This document shows, piece by piece, positions 15,977 through 24,694 of a DNA stretch of 34,708 bases. Source of the stretch: Leptolyngbyaceae cyanobacterium RU_5_1 (GTDB lineage: Bacteria > Cyanobacteriota > Cyanobacteriia > Leptolyngbyales > Leptolyngbyaceae); the NCBI GenBank assembly GCA_012034055.1, contig JAAUSG010000025.1, positions 1 to 34,708 of the forward strand. The letters are read 5' to 3'. The translations under genes and the position numbers were made by a program. The stretch's first letter is position 1. Each line of letters opens with the position of its first letter. Under the pieces are notes generated by a model. It was not told the origin of the DNA. It made no database searches and was given only the letters and a program-made list of their open reading frames with translations.

Positions 15977-16223
15977 GAGCAAATCTTCAGGCACTAAAGG
16001 GTCTAGCAACAGGATAGGCGATCGCGCCTACTAAATCATTCTGTTGGCATCGCCCCTGCTATGCTATCAGCTGGTAGTAGCCCTACCCCTCACACTCAGC
16101 CAATCGCCTTGAGATTACGCTTTGTAGTGGATTGGCGGCTCCACAGCGGGCCCCAGAGCGACAAGACAAACCATTCAAAGGTGACTTGGCGGAGAACTTC
16201 ACACTATCCAGTCAACGGGAATT

Positions 16224-16688
16224 TCAGGTATTTTCCAGGGATCTTAGATGACGAATCAGCGCGTGCAGACCGAGACGGTAGCTCTCCGCGCCGAAGCCGC
16301 TAATTTGTCCGATCGCGACCGGGGCGATATAAGAGTGATGACGAAATTCTTCTCGACGATAAATGTTGCTGAGATGAACTTCAACCGTTGGGATGGCAAC
16401 AGCGGCGATGGCATCCCGAATCGCCACGCTGGTGTGCGTGTAGGCTCCGGCATTGATCAGAAGGCCGGAGTGACTGCCCCACGCCGCCTGAATTGCATCC
16501 ACTAATGCACCTTCATGATTTGATTGCAAACAGGAAACTCTCACCTGAAGCGCTGCGGCTTCCTGTTGGAGCAGATGATCAATTTCATCCAGCGTAGTCA
16601 TGCCATAAATTCCTGGCTCTCGCTTGCCCAGGAAATTTAAGTTAGGACCATGCAAAACTAAAATGTTAGTCAACCTGCGATCGCTCAA
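16224..16688 (-). CDS. aroQ: Type II 3-dehydroquinate dehydratase
   Basis: This 154-residue cytosolic enzyme catalyses the third shikimate step, 3-dehydroquinate to 3-dehydroshikimate. [19 protein letters not shown] carries the catalytic Tyr of the flexible lid, [16 protein letters not shown] the substrate-binding segment, and [17 protein letters not shown] the catalytic His. It should form the dodecamer typical of type II enzymes. The frame opens with a TTG at 16688; a second TTG at residue 6 (before TNILVLHG) is equally possible, and no strong ribosome binding site decides between them. It lies 13 bp after the stop of a 44-residue gene on the same strand, so the two probably share a message. 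Confidence 0.94.
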   Translation of the reverse strand: MSDRRLTNILVLHGPNLNFLGKREPGIYGMTTLDEIDHLLQQEAAALQVRVSCLQSNHEGALVDAIQAAWGSHSGLLINAGAYTHTSVAIRDAIAAVAIPTVEVHLSNIYRREEFRHHSYIAPVAIGQISGFGAESYRLGLHALIRHLRSLENT

Positions 16689-16701
16689 ACACGTTGGCTA
16701 A

Positions 16702-16836
16702 CTATCGACGCTGGGGATCATTGACGGGGATCGGAATCGGCTCAGGTTCGGGTTGAGGTTCAGGACCAAGCAATGCCTCAATCAGCTTACGAACCCATTC
16801 CTTGAGTTTCTCAAGCGCCTTTTCCAGATAATCCAT
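16702..16836 (-). CDS. 44-residue helical, Pro-Glu-tailed protein upstream of aroQ
   Basis: This short gene runs from an ATG at 16836 to a TAG at 16704-16702. AAGGAG lies about 10 bases before the ATG, a better site than that of aroQ itself. The product begins with an amphipathic helix (DYLEKALEKLKEWVRKLIEA, residues 2-21) and ends in a Pro/Glu tail (PEPQPEPEPIPIPV). The hydrophobic face of Leu, Trp, Val and Ile suggests membrane or partner binding. It precedes aroQ by 13 bp. I do not recognise a named family. The combination of ribosome binding site, biased composition and operon position makes it a likely real gene. Confidence 0.65.
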   Translation of the reverse strand: MDYLEKALEKLKEWVRKLIEALLGPEPQPEPEPIPIPVNDPQRR

Positions 16837-17065
16837 TGAAAAACAGCTCCTTAAAAAACGCCTTAACTCCTTCCTAAGCGTGATTACTTATCTTAGGGTG
16901 TGAGCCAAGTCTGATTCCATATGGAAATTGTACTCAATTTATCTAATCTAGGGTACTGATCCACGATCAGATGCGCAAATTTGTTAGTAAAATTGCTGAG
17001 ATACTCTCTGGACAGAGATTTCCTTCATCTATCCACTCCCCATTACCTGCGTAAGCCCCGACTAT

Positions 17066-18316
17066 TCATTTCAGCAGTTCCCGTCGTAAATGATCGAGTG
17101 CTGCACAGGCGCTGAGATGACGAATCCAATCGCGCCCCCGTAGTGCTCCAAACTGATGGACAAAGCTTTGCACGCCGGCTTCCCCTGCCAAGCCAATGTA
17201 GACCAAGCCAACTGGCTTCTCTGCAGTGCCCCCGGTCGGACCAGCAATACCAGTGATGCTCAGCCCCCAGGTGGTTCCCAACCGCGATCGCACCCCTGCC
17301 GCTATTTGCTCAGCCACCACAGAACTCACCGCACCGTGTTTTGCCAAATCTTCAGAATTCACCCCTAACAGTTGCACCTTAACCGAGTTGTCGTAGGAAA
17401 TCACCCCACCCCAAAAATAGCTAGAACTGCCTGAAACCCCTGTAATCATTGACCCTAAACCGCCACCTGTGCAGGATTCAGCAATGGACAGCGTAGAGCC
17501 AGCCGTTTGCAGCAACTGACCAACAACGAATGTCAACGTTTCATCATCCGCACCATAGCAGTCTGCCCCACCGATTTGTCTAAGCTGTTGCTCGATGGGT
17601 GCAATCAGGTCGCGGGCAGTTTTCTCTGAGTTGGCAAAAGCAGAAATCCGCAGCTTCACCTCACCCAAATTGGCGTAGGGAGCCACTGTTGGGTTTTGCA
17701 GGTCGAAAAAAGAATTGACTTTCTCTGCCAGTGCCGATTCTGAAATGCCCCAAAACTTCAACGTGCGGCTGTAAACCGTATTCTGAACCCAACCCTGGTT
17801 GATCAGATACGGAACAGCAACCTCTTGCCACATATCGTTCATTTCCGCGGGAACTCCGGGGAAGGTGAGAATAGTCACCTCCGGACGAGGCTGCCAGATA
17901 ATGCCAGGAGCACTGCCGCCAGAATTCGTCAACACGTCTGCCCCGGCTGGAAGTAGCGCTTGCTTGCGATTATTGGCAGTCATTTGCCGACCCCGTTGAG
18001 CAAATTTGCGAGCAATGTCTTCAAAAATTTCGGGGTGCTCAACCAAGGGAACCCCAAAGCAGTCAGCCAACGTTGCATGGGTTAAATCATCGGGGGTTGG
18101 CCCCAAGCCACCCGTGAAGATCAGTAAACTGGCGCGATCGCACGCCACCTGAACCACCTGCTTAATTCGCTCTGGATTATCCCCCACAACTGTCTGGTAA
18201 TAGTGTGAAATCCCTAGCTTCGCCAGTTCCTGCGCCAAAAACCGGGCGTTAGTGTTCAAAATATCGCCCAGCAATAGCTCAGTTCCGACACAAATAATTT
18301 CAGCCGTAGGAGTCAT
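17066..18316 (-). CDS. cinA: CinA-like protein, NMN amidase
   Basis: This 416-residue two-domain protein has an N-terminal MoCF/COG1058 domain (about 1-170, opening AEIICVGTELLLGDILNTNA and including TGGLGPTPDD). The C-terminal domain (about 255-416) is the nicotinamide mononucleotide amidohydrolase domain, with SIAESCTGGGLGSMI and SITGIAGPTGGT. It recycles NMN to NaMN in NAD salvage; the N-terminal domain is linked to ADP-ribose pyrophosphatase activity in some members. I place the start at 18316 (MTPTAEII), matching family length. The open frame continues 67 codons upstream, but that extension overlaps the transferase gene and crosses a GGGAGGAGG repeat. Confidence 0.94.
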   Translation of the reverse strand: MTPTAEIICVGTELLLGDILNTNARFLAQELAKLGISHYYQTVVGDNPERIKQVVQVACDRASLLIFTGGLGPTPDDLTHATLADCFGVPLVEHPEIFEDIARKFAQRGRQMTANNRKQALLPAGADVLTNSGGSAPGIIWQPRPEVTILTFPGVPAEMNDMWQEVAVPYLINQGWVQNTVYSRTLKFWGISESALAEKVNSFFDLQNPTVAPYANLGEVKLRISAFANSEKTARDLIAPIEQQLRQIGGADCYGADDETLTFVVGQLLQTAGSTLSIAESCTGGGLGSMITGVSGSSSYFWGGVISYDNSVKVQLLGVNSEDLAKHGAVSSVVAEQIAAGVRSRLGTTWGLSITGIAGPTGGTAEKPVGLVYIGLAGEAGVQSFVHQFGALRGRDWIRHLSACAALDHLRRELLK

Positions 18317-18393
18317 GGGAGGAGGGAGGAGGAATAGCAGGAAGGTACGAGGCGAGAGGAATTTTGAATTTTGAATTATTTCCCCACTCTCGC

Positions 18394-19443
18394 TCACGAT
18401 TGTCTTGCCGTTTTCCAAACCTGCCAACTCGTAAAGCTGAGCAGGGCCGTTGCCCCGATCGCGTATCCCCAGCCACTGGGCATGTTGGAAATTGCCAGAG
18501 CCAGCGTGCCAGCCCATAGGGTTAAGGAGTAGATGAACAGCACGGCCAACCGTTGGGACAATCCAGCTTGCAGCAAACGGTGATGCAAATGGCGTTTATC
18601 AGCGGCAAAGGGAGACTTGCCTCGACGCACGCGATCGACGACGACAGTGAAAATATCTAGAATGGGCACTGCCAAAATCAAATAAGGCATCAATACCGCT
18701 ACCACCGTCGTGACTTTCACCAGTCCAATCACCCCCACTCCAGCCAGAGTGAACCCCATAAAATAGGCCCCCCCATCCCCCATAAAAATCTGGGCCGGAT
18801 TAAAGTTGTAACGTAGGAATCCCAAAGCACCCCCAGCCAGAGCCGCGACAATCAATGCGGCGGCGGGCTGATTCATAAATAGGGCAACAATCAACATCAC
18901 CACAGCGGCAATTCCAGATACACCCGCCGCTAATCCATCCAACCCATCAATCATGTTGATGGCATTGGCCATTCCGACCAACCAAACGACGGTAAGAAGT
19001 AAGCTAATCCCGTCGTGCAACGGAACTAACCCCACAAAAGGGACGGTCAAAAATTCAATCTGTACGCCTGCTTGCCAAACCAGCGTTGCAACGGCCAACT
19101 GCATGACGAGGCGAACCAGAGCAGGCAAGGTCAGAATGTCGTCGGCGAGACCGATCAAGAAGAAGGCAATGGCTCCAATGGTTACTCCCCAAACCTCATA
19201 TTCTTTGTGAGGGGGCAATGTTCCAAATCCTCCTGTCCACCAGACGACCAGCAACGCTATCAGCGTACCTGCAAAAATGGCAACGCCTCCTAGACGAACC
19301 ATTGGGCGCTTGTGAATTTTGCGTCCACCCGGACGGTCTACCAATCCACACTTAAGTCCAAATTTCTTAACAATGGGTGTACCCCACAGGACAACCAGGG
19401 CAGAAACCAGAAATGCGGCTAGGTGATACCAATAGTGAGTCAT
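18394..19443 (-). CDS. WecA/TagO-type polyprenyl-phosphate sugar-1-phosphate transferase
   Basis: This 349-residue membrane protein has about ten or eleven helices. It transfers a sugar-1-phosphate, probably a HexNAc such as GlcNAc, from a UDP-sugar to undecaprenyl phosphate and starts a cell-surface polysaccharide. Cytoplasmic loops carry the family motifs: VDRPGGRKIHKRP, the magnesium-binding GLADD, NAINMIDGLDGLAAG, FNPAQIFMGDGGA, and the C-terminal DRVRRGKSPFAADKRHLHHRLL with its His-rich carbohydrate loop. This last motif separates WecA/TagO from MraY. The gene lies 77 bp upstream of cinA on the same strand. It may serve the same envelope polysaccharides as the window's two glycosyltransferases, though it is not linked to them. 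Confidence 0.93.
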   Translation of the reverse strand: MTHYWYHLAAFLVSALVVLWGTPIVKKFGLKCGLVDRPGGRKIHKRPMVRLGGVAIFAGTLIALLVVWWTGGFGTLPPHKEYEVWGVTIGAIAFFLIGLADDILTLPALVRLVMQLAVATLVWQAGVQIEFLTVPFVGLVPLHDGISLLLTVVWLVGMANAINMIDGLDGLAAGVSGIAAVVMLIVALFMNQPAAALIVAALAGGALGFLRYNFNPAQIFMGDGGAYFMGFTLAGVGVIGLVKVTTVVAVLMPYLILAVPILDIFTVVVDRVRRGKSPFAADKRHLHHRLLQAGLSQRLAVLFIYSLTLWAGTLALAISNMPSGWGYAIGATALLSFTSWQVWKTARQS

Positions 19444-19597
19444 CTGAAGTGTAAGTCGGGGACTACTGTCAGGAGAAGTCTACTTCATTTCAGATAAAAG
19501 TTAGCAAAGAAATGTTAAAGTCAGCTATCTTTTCTCCCTTTAGTAAGAGTTTCTTACAGATTTCGTTAAACTCCCTGAAGCAGGCACATACTGTGCG

Positions 19598-20896
19598 TTA
19601 TACAACTGTGCCGTAGCTAGGGGAAGGAACTGGAATCGTTAGGTGGGGATAGAGGGGAAAGCGGCTGCACAGTTCAGCAACCCGTCGCCGACAGTCTTGC
19701 GCCACTGTTTCGTTGTCTGGATTGAGTAGGCGATCGCTAATAATATCACCAATCTCAGTAAATTCTGCCCTGCCCATCCCACGAGTCGTCATGGCAGGCG
19801 AACCCAGCCTCAAACCACTGGTCACAAACGGAGATTGAGGGTCGAAGGGAACCGTGTTTTTGTTGGTTGTGATATTGACACCGCTCATGAGTTGGTCAGC
19901 TTGTTTGCCCGTCATGGTGATCGATCGTAAATCAACCAGCATCAGGTGATTATCGGTGCCACCGGAAACAATCTTGAAGCCCCGCTTTTGAAGCTGCGTT
20001 GCCAGCACACGAGCGTTTTCAATCACCTGAGCGGAGTAGGTTTTGAACTCTGGTTTGAGCGCTTCGCCAAAGGCAACGGCTTTCGCGGCAATCACATGCT
20101 CCAAAGGTCCGCCTTGACTACCGGGAAAGACCGCTTTATCTAGCTTCTTGCCCAATTCCGGGTCACGAGTCAGGATTAATCCACCTCTGGGACCGCGCAA
20201 GGTTTTGTGAGTGGTGGTGGTGACCACATCGCAATAGGGAATTGGACTGGGATGATGGCCCGTTGCCACCAATCCGGCAATGTGGGCAATGTCTGCCAGC
20301 AGGTAGGCACCGACTTCGTCCGCGATCGCCCGAAACTTGTCAAACTCAATCACTCGTGAGTAAGCAGAGTAGCCACAGATGATTAGCCTGGGCCGATGCT
20401 GAAGAACCAGATCTCGGATTTGGCCATAATCCAACTGCTCCGTTTCTGGACTTACCCCATAGTGCTGCTTGTTGAACCACAAGCCTGAAACATTGACGGG
20501 GGAACCGTGGGTCAGGTGTCCGCCGTGGGATAAGTCCATTCCCATAAACGCATCCCCTGGTTTGAGCAGCGCCAAAAATACCGCAAAGTTAGCTTGAGCG
20601 CCAGAGTGGGGTTGGACATTGGCATGGGCCGCACCAAAGAGTTGCTTGGCGCGATCGATCGCCAACTGCTCTGCCTGGTCAATAAACTCACAGCCCCCGT
20701 AGTAACGCTTACCCGGCAACCCTTCCGCATACTTGTTGGTCAACACAGACTCTTGAGCCGCCAGGACAGCCGGTGAAGTGAAGTTTTCGCTGGCAATCAG
20801 CTCCAGATGGTCACGTTGCCGCTGCAGCTCGTGTTGGATGATTTGGGCAATTTCAGGATCGGTTTTAGCAAGAAAATCAAGATTAGTATCAGTCAC
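19598..20896 (-). CDS. glyA: Serine hydroxymethyltransferase
   Basis: This 432-residue PLP enzyme interconverts serine and glycine while moving one carbon to or from tetrahydrofolate; in cyanobacteria it also handles glycine made in photorespiration. Landmarks are [44 protein letters not shown], and the PLP-lysine segment [17 protein letters not shown] choose the GTG at 20896 (VTDTNLDFL) because TGAGGAA lies 9 bases upstream; the ATG 33 bp further up has no ribosome binding site and adds residues unlike the family. Cytosolic and intact. Confidence 0.96.
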   Translation of the reverse strand: MTDTNLDFLAKTDPEIAQIIQHELQRQRDHLELIASENFTSPAVLAAQESVLTNKYAEGLPGKRYYGGCEFIDQAEQLAIDRAKQLFGAAHANVQPHSGAQANFAVFLALLKPGDAFMGMDLSHGGHLTHGSPVNVSGLWFNKQHYGVSPETEQLDYGQIRDLVLQHRPRLIICGYSAYSRVIEFDKFRAIADEVGAYLLADIAHIAGLVATGHHPSPIPYCDVVTTTTHKTLRGPRGGLILTRDPELGKKLDKAVFPGSQGGPLEHVIAAKAVAFGEALKPEFKTYSAQVIENARVLATQLQKRGFKIVSGGTDNHLMLVDLRSITMTGKQADQLMSGVNITTNKNTVPFDPQSPFVTSGLRLGSPAMTTRGMGRAEFTEIGDIISDRLLNPDNETVAQDCRRRVAELCSRFPLYPHLTIPVPSPSYGTVV

Positions 20897-21160
20897 AGGT
20901 ATAGATTCCTCAGAAAACGCAACATACACAAAATGTGAGTTTCGGTGTAGAGACCAGCATGCTGGAGATACTGGCTATTTTAGCTATAGCAATTTTTACG
21001 ACAAACCGCCCACCCAGGACAACTACTGAAGTTGACAAAGTGACTCAATCGATACGTCGGAATCCAGGTCATGCTATTAAGCTGTATGTAAGTGATCCCC
21101 ACCCAATTTGTGTCCTGATATACAATTAGTTCAGGGAGTCGAGTTTGCCGGAGGTGCTCA

Positions 21161-21358
21161 ATGCTCGTCATCCTGATGGACAATCAGCTAATTTCCCCAG
21201 AGCAAGTCTGCCAAAGCTGTTTGCTTGCGAACCAGAATGGCCAGCCACGTTGGTCGAGTGGGCGTCTACGCTGTGGTCGGGCGCTGCGTAAGCTAAGCGA
21301 ACAAGACCCAGATCAGTTTGAGTGTCAAATGGGCTTTCGGATTGCCAATATTGAGTAG
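21161..21358 (+). CDS. 65-residue four-cysteine protein
   Basis: This short gene starts at an ATG preceded by GGAGG six bases upstream. Cys17 and Cys20 form a CQSC pair, and Cys38 (in LRCGRAL) and Cys55 (in FECQMGFR) could complete a four-Cys metal site such as a small zinc ribbon. I recall short proteins with the same EQVC..C, QPRW, CG and ECQMGFRIANI layout in other cyanobacteria, so I regard it as conserved; no function is known to me. TACAAT at 21121-21126 is a -10 candidate. It lies between glyA and gcvH, both glycine genes, and shares the direction of gcvH, 142 bp before it. Confidence 0.7.
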   Translation: MLVILMDNQLISPEQVCQSCLLANQNGQPRWSSGRLRCGRALRKLSEQDPDQFECQMGFRIANIE

Positions 21359-21500
21359 ACACTGAGACTTCTCAGATGATTCTTAAAAGTAGTTGGTGGA
21401 AATAGTTACGAGTTTTGCATTTTGAGTTATGAGTTATAAGGATTCACTTACAACTCAAGATTCATTACTTCTAACTCACGACTCAATTTGAGGACATCAC

Positions 21501-21890
21501 ATGGCGCTTGAATATCCTGAGGATCTGAGATATTTAGACTCCCACGAATATGCACGGCTTGAAGGAGAAATTGCAACCATTGGTATTACAGCTTTTGCGA
21601 TCGATCAGCTGGGGGACATTGTGTTTCTGGAGCTGCCAGAGGTTGGGGATGCCGTTGAAAAGGGCGAAAAATTCGGCACAGTCGAATCCGTTAAGGCTGT
21701 TGAGGATCTCAACTCACCCGCCACAGGAACGGTGATTGAGGTGAATTCACCCCTCCTGGATGCACCCGAGCAATTAACTGATGATCCTTACGGTGAAGGT
21801 TGGATGCTGAAAATCCGCGTTGATGATCTCGCTGAACTCGACGATGCCCTCTCAGCCAGTGAATATCGAGAGCAGGTGGAAGGCGAATAA
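21501..21890 (+). CDS. gcvH: Glycine cleavage system H protein
   Basis: This 129-residue carrier protein holds the aminomethyl group of glycine on a lipoyl arm between the P, T and L proteins. The lipoylation site is Lys65 in [10 protein letters not shown]. The N-terminal [13 protein letters not shown] and C-terminal [11 protein letters not shown] are standard. GAGGA lies seven bases before the ATG. In many cyanobacteria gcvP follows; here the next gene is a convergent squalene/phytoene synthase-like gene, so gcvP and gcvT must be elsewhere. The 142-bp leader holds GAGTTATGAGTTATAAGG and inverted counterparts (ACAACTCAAG, TAACTCACGACTC), a common spacer repeat, and I see no glycine riboswitch. 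Confidence 0.96.
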   Translation: MALEYPEDLRYLDSHEYARLEGEIATIGITAFAIDQLGDIVFLELPEVGDAVEKGEKFGTVESVKAVEDLNSPATGTVIEVNSPLLDAPEQLTDDPYGEGWMLKIRVDDLAELDDALSASEYREQVEGE

Positions 21891-21947
21891 AGGGCGAGTA
21901 AAGAATACAGTGAATTGGGGCACTGGTGCAAAAGAAAAGGGTAATGA

Positions 21948-22070
21948 CGCGATATGCAACTTAATTATGGGAAGTATTGATTTCTCGTGGAGCGGGCATC
22001 TTACGTGCTCAAATCGGGCGGACGAGATGTCCACCCCACAAGAATTTGTTGAAAGTCGCAACTACCCGTT
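21948..22070. mobile_element. Degenerate MITE related to 29107-29226, inverted
   Basis: The element begins CGCGATATGCAACTTAAT and follows the reverse complement of 29107-29226 along its whole length (TTGATTTCTCGTGGAGC, GCGGACGAGATGTCCACC, CAAGAATTTGTTGAAAGT), with perhaps 85% identity by eye. The right terminus is decayed (AGTCGCAACTACCCG instead of AGTTGCACATCGCG), and no target duplication remains. It lies in the convergent spacer between gcvH and the squalene/phytoene synthase-like gene. Confidence 0.7.
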
Positions 22071-22100
22071 ACTTATTGCAAGTGGTCATTGCAAGTCACG

Positions 22101-22922
22101 CTATGCAGGACTGTTGGTGAGTTGCTTAACCAGGTCAAGGACGGTATTCCGACTCAACTTCGTCTCACCTTGAGATAACGCATCAAGCGTAGCGTGAGCC
22201 AGGGTCAATGGAATGCGGCAAAAATCCAACGCAGGACCCAATGGAAGTGCAGTTGTATAGGCATCTGCTAGAGCTAGATTTTGGCGGGCATAGGATTGCA
22301 GTTGCTCATGGCTCCAATTATTTGGAAAGAAATCTACACCCCGCGCTAAGTCTTCGGTATGGTTCCGCAAAATATTAACGGCTTGCAGCCCGCGCCCAAA
22401 CCCGATCGCGTGAGACCGATTCGTTGGTGTGCCGTCGTACCATGCCCACAGGTCAGATAACAACAAGCCAACAGCACCCGCGACCCCAAATGTATAGCGA
22501 TCGAGATCCGCTTGCGTTTCGATCGTCCAGTTAATGTTGGCCCAATACGCCATTCGATCCGCCATTGCCGCCGTTGCATCCCATACACGAGGCGCGATCG
22601 TCTCAGGGGCTAGCAGGGCCCAGTCACCAACCCGAATGGAGACTTCTGGGAGTAAATCTTTGTAGTCACTCAGTGCAGTTGAAAGGTCATTCGCTGCGAG
22701 TTCATGAGTTGCTGCCTGTAAGGTCAGGCTAATGATTTGTAGAAGCTTTGCTTTAAGAGCATTGTCAATAGTTGGGGCATCCTCAATTTCGTCGATCGCT
22801 CTCATACAGAGATACGCAGAAGCAACTGCCTCTTGTAATCCTGATGGCAACCGACTAATTGGAATGTAAAATGTCCGACTAGTCTCTTCTAATACCTCTA
22901 AAGCGCTTTTGCACAACTGCAT
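22101..22922 (-). CDS. Squalene/phytoene synthase family protein
   Basis: This 273-residue all-helical prenyl synthase is of the trans-isoprenyl head-to-head type. The first metal motif is DEIED (44-48) in CMRAIDEIED. The second region reads NILRNHTED (183-191) followed by LARGVDFFP, resembling squalene synthase; its first Asp (NILRD in most members) is Asn187. Nearby hpnH and hpnA on the same strand suggest it supplies squalene for hopanoids rather than phytoene for carotenoids. The spacer to hpnH is 622 bp, so it has its own promoter. It is a soluble or membrane-associated enzyme. Squalene versus phytoene specificity is inferred from context. Confidence 0.8.
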   Translation of the reverse strand: MQLCKSALEVLEETSRTFYIPISRLPSGLQEAVASAYLCMRAIDEIEDAPTIDNALKAKLLQIISLTLQAATHELAANDLSTALSDYKDLLPEVSIRVGDWALLAPETIAPRVWDATAAMADRMAYWANINWTIETQADLDRYTFGVAGAVGLLLSDLWAWYDGTPTNRSHAIGFGRGLQAVNILRNHTEDLARGVDFFPNNWSHEQLQSYARQNLALADAYTTALPLGPALDFCRIPLTLAHATLDALSQGETKLSRNTVLDLVKQLTNSPA

Positions 22923-23544
22923 CGATTCACTCCTCTAAGTCATTACACCAGGTTGGCTCTAAATATACAGCAAGAAGTTTCATTTGAGTTGAGAAATATG
23001 CTGTCCAGCTAGAAAATCCCCACTTCTTAGACTTCAAGAATTAAATTTAAAGCTCAAAACAGACTCGGTTTTTGGAAAAAAATGAGGCTCATGATGTGTG
23101 TTCAAAACATTTTCAAAATCAACTTATTTACCTTTTCTACAAGGTTATTTATCAATAAAAAAGCTTGCACAACCCCTTGAAAAAAGATTATAAAATTAGT
23201 TTTTATTTAATAGGTTTTGGGCATTGAATTGCATGCTAAAGATGTCCTATTGGTTAGCAAGTTGACTGAATTCAAATCAGATATTAATGCAGGAAAAGAG
23301 CTTGATTTTGAGATAGTCATTTCGTTGTAGTTTTCTTAATTGCCCGAAAAAAAAGCTGAAAAAATAACGCGCTTTGTTGATAAAAATCCCGACTCATTCT
23401 ATGCGCGACCATTCAAAGGTTGTGTAATACCAGATACACCTATATTTGAGGCTTCTCGATCGCAGGTACGGGTCAGGTACGGGCGAAGCATAAGAGTTCC
23501 ATCCCGATGCTTCACCCAGACGCCCTGATTTTCTTAGTGCCTGA
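22923..23544. other. 622-bp AT-rich spacer
   Basis: The region between the synthase gene and hpnH is clearly more AT-rich than its surroundings. It should hold the synthase promoter. A 37-codon frame opening at TTG 23217 and closing at 23330 translates to a natural-looking helical peptide but has no ribosome binding site, so I do not call it. At 23481-23517, GGGCGAAGCAT and ATGCTTCACCC form a hairpin of the common cyanobacterial GGGCGAAGCAT repeat type, inside a 62-codon frame that is therefore rejected. No RNA gene is recognised. Confidence 0.5.
23481..23517. repeat. GGGCGAAGCAT palindromic repeat
   Basis: The arms GGGCGAAGCAT (23481-23491) and ATGCTTCACCC (23507-23517) pair at 10 of 11 positions around a 15-nt loop. 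It lies about 25 bp past the hpnH stop on the minus strand and may act as its terminator or mRNA end. Confidence 0.6.
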
Positions 23545-24567
23545 CTAACGGCTTATGCTAAATACCATGCCAATAGAGCGCGTCAGATTTTGAGGCTGCA
23601 TCGCGTCCACTGCTGCCGTTGGTTCATAGCCGCAGTGCATCATGCAATCTGCACACTTGGGATTACCGCTAGCACGTCCATATTGGCTCCAGTCAGTGTT
23701 ATTGAGAAGTTCGTGAAAGGTCTCATAGTGTCCTTCATTGAGCAGATAACACGGTTTTTGCCAGCCTAAGACACTATAGCTGGGCATGCCCCAGGGAGTG
23801 CATTCGTAGTCTTTTTCACCCGTCAAAAAGTCTAAGAACAGTGGACTAGAGTTAAAGTTCCAGTTCTTCTTACCTGCTTTGAACGGAGCTAGAATTTCAC
23901 GGAACAACGCCTTTGTCTGTTCGCGCTTCAGGAAATGCTCTTGATCAGGTGCCCACTCGTAACTGTAGCCAGGAGAGAGCATCATGCCATCCACCCCTAA
24001 GTCAGTGACAAAATCTAAGAACTCGTGCATCTGCTTGGGATCAGTACCCTCAAATACAGTGGTGTTGGTTGTGACACGGAATCCCCTCGCTTTTGCCGCT
24101 TTGATCGCTTTTACAGCCGTATCGAACACCCCTTGGCGATCCACACACTTGTCGTGATGCTCTCTTAATCCATCTAAATGCACACTGAAAGCGAAATAGG
24201 CAGAAGGCTGAAACTTATCCAGGCTCTTCTCCATCAGAATGCCATTGGTGCAGAGGTAGACAAACTTTTTCCGGTCTACCAGACCTCGAACAATTTGATC
24301 AATTTGCGGATGGAGCAACGGTTCACCTCCTGGGATCGCCACGATGGGAGCACCACACTCTTCGGCGGCCGCAAAGCACTGTTCTGGAGTTAGGTTTTGC
24401 CTGAGAATTTCGGTTGGATGTTGGATTTTGCCACAACCGGGGCAGGCAAGGTTGCAGCGAAACAGCGGCTCTAGCATGAGCGTCAGAGCATATTGCTTCC
24501 GCCCCTTCAATCGCTGGGTGATGATATATTTGCCAACCTCGATCGCTTGTTGCAGATGAATTGCCAT
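23545..24567 (-). CDS. hpnH: Adenosylhopene synthase, radical SAM HpnH
   Basis: This 340-residue radical SAM enzyme joins the 5'-deoxyadenosyl radical to diploptene, making adenosylhopane, the first step to C35 extended hopanoids. The cluster motif is Cys38-x3-Cys42-x2-Cys45 in CNLACPGC. The GGEPLL segment that binds SAM follows, then the barrel. The C-terminus carries further Cys ([14 protein letters not shown]) as in HpnH. The N-terminal [13 protein letters not shown] is diagnostic for the family. It lies 127 bp downstream of hpnA on the same strand, with the synthase gene beyond. No squalene-hopene cyclase is in the window. Confidence 0.93.
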   Translation of the reverse strand: MAIHLQQAIEVGKYIITQRLKGRKQYALTLMLEPLFRCNLACPGCGKIQHPTEILRQNLTPEQCFAAAEECGAPIVAIPGGEPLLHPQIDQIVRGLVDRKKFVYLCTNGILMEKSLDKFQPSAYFAFSVHLDGLREHHDKCVDRQGVFDTAVKAIKAAKARGFRVTTNTTVFEGTDPKQMHEFLDFVTDLGVDGMMLSPGYSYEWAPDQEHFLKREQTKALFREILAPFKAGKKNWNFNSSPLFLDFLTGEKDYECTPWGMPSYSVLGWQKPCYLLNEGHYETFHELLNNTDWSQYGRASGNPKCADCMMHCGYEPTAAVDAMQPQNLTRSIGMVFSISR

Positions 24568-24694
24568 TGGCTCTGTTCACTCCTCACTTGAAGAATCACC
24601 GAAGGTTTAGATCAGGAGATAGCAATAGACACACTGAAACGCTTGAGCGTTCCCGGTTGAATTATTTACTATCTATCAATGAACTCTTGCGGAT

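Noticed and set aside
18317-18517. 67-residue N-terminal extension of CinA
   Set aside because: It overlaps the transferase gene, crosses a simple repeat, and CinA has its normal length when started at 18316.
20897-20929. Upstream ATG for GlyA
   Set aside because: No ribosome binding site; the GTG at 20896 has TGAGGAA at 9 bases and gives the usual N-terminus.
21359-21500. Possible glycine riboswitch before gcvH
   Set aside because: The leader consists of GAGTTATGAGTT-type spacer repeats; no aptamer core was recognised.
23217-23330. 37-codon frame opening with TTG in the AT-rich spacer
   Set aside because: The translation looks natural, but no ribosome binding site or conserved context supports it. 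Kept only as a note.
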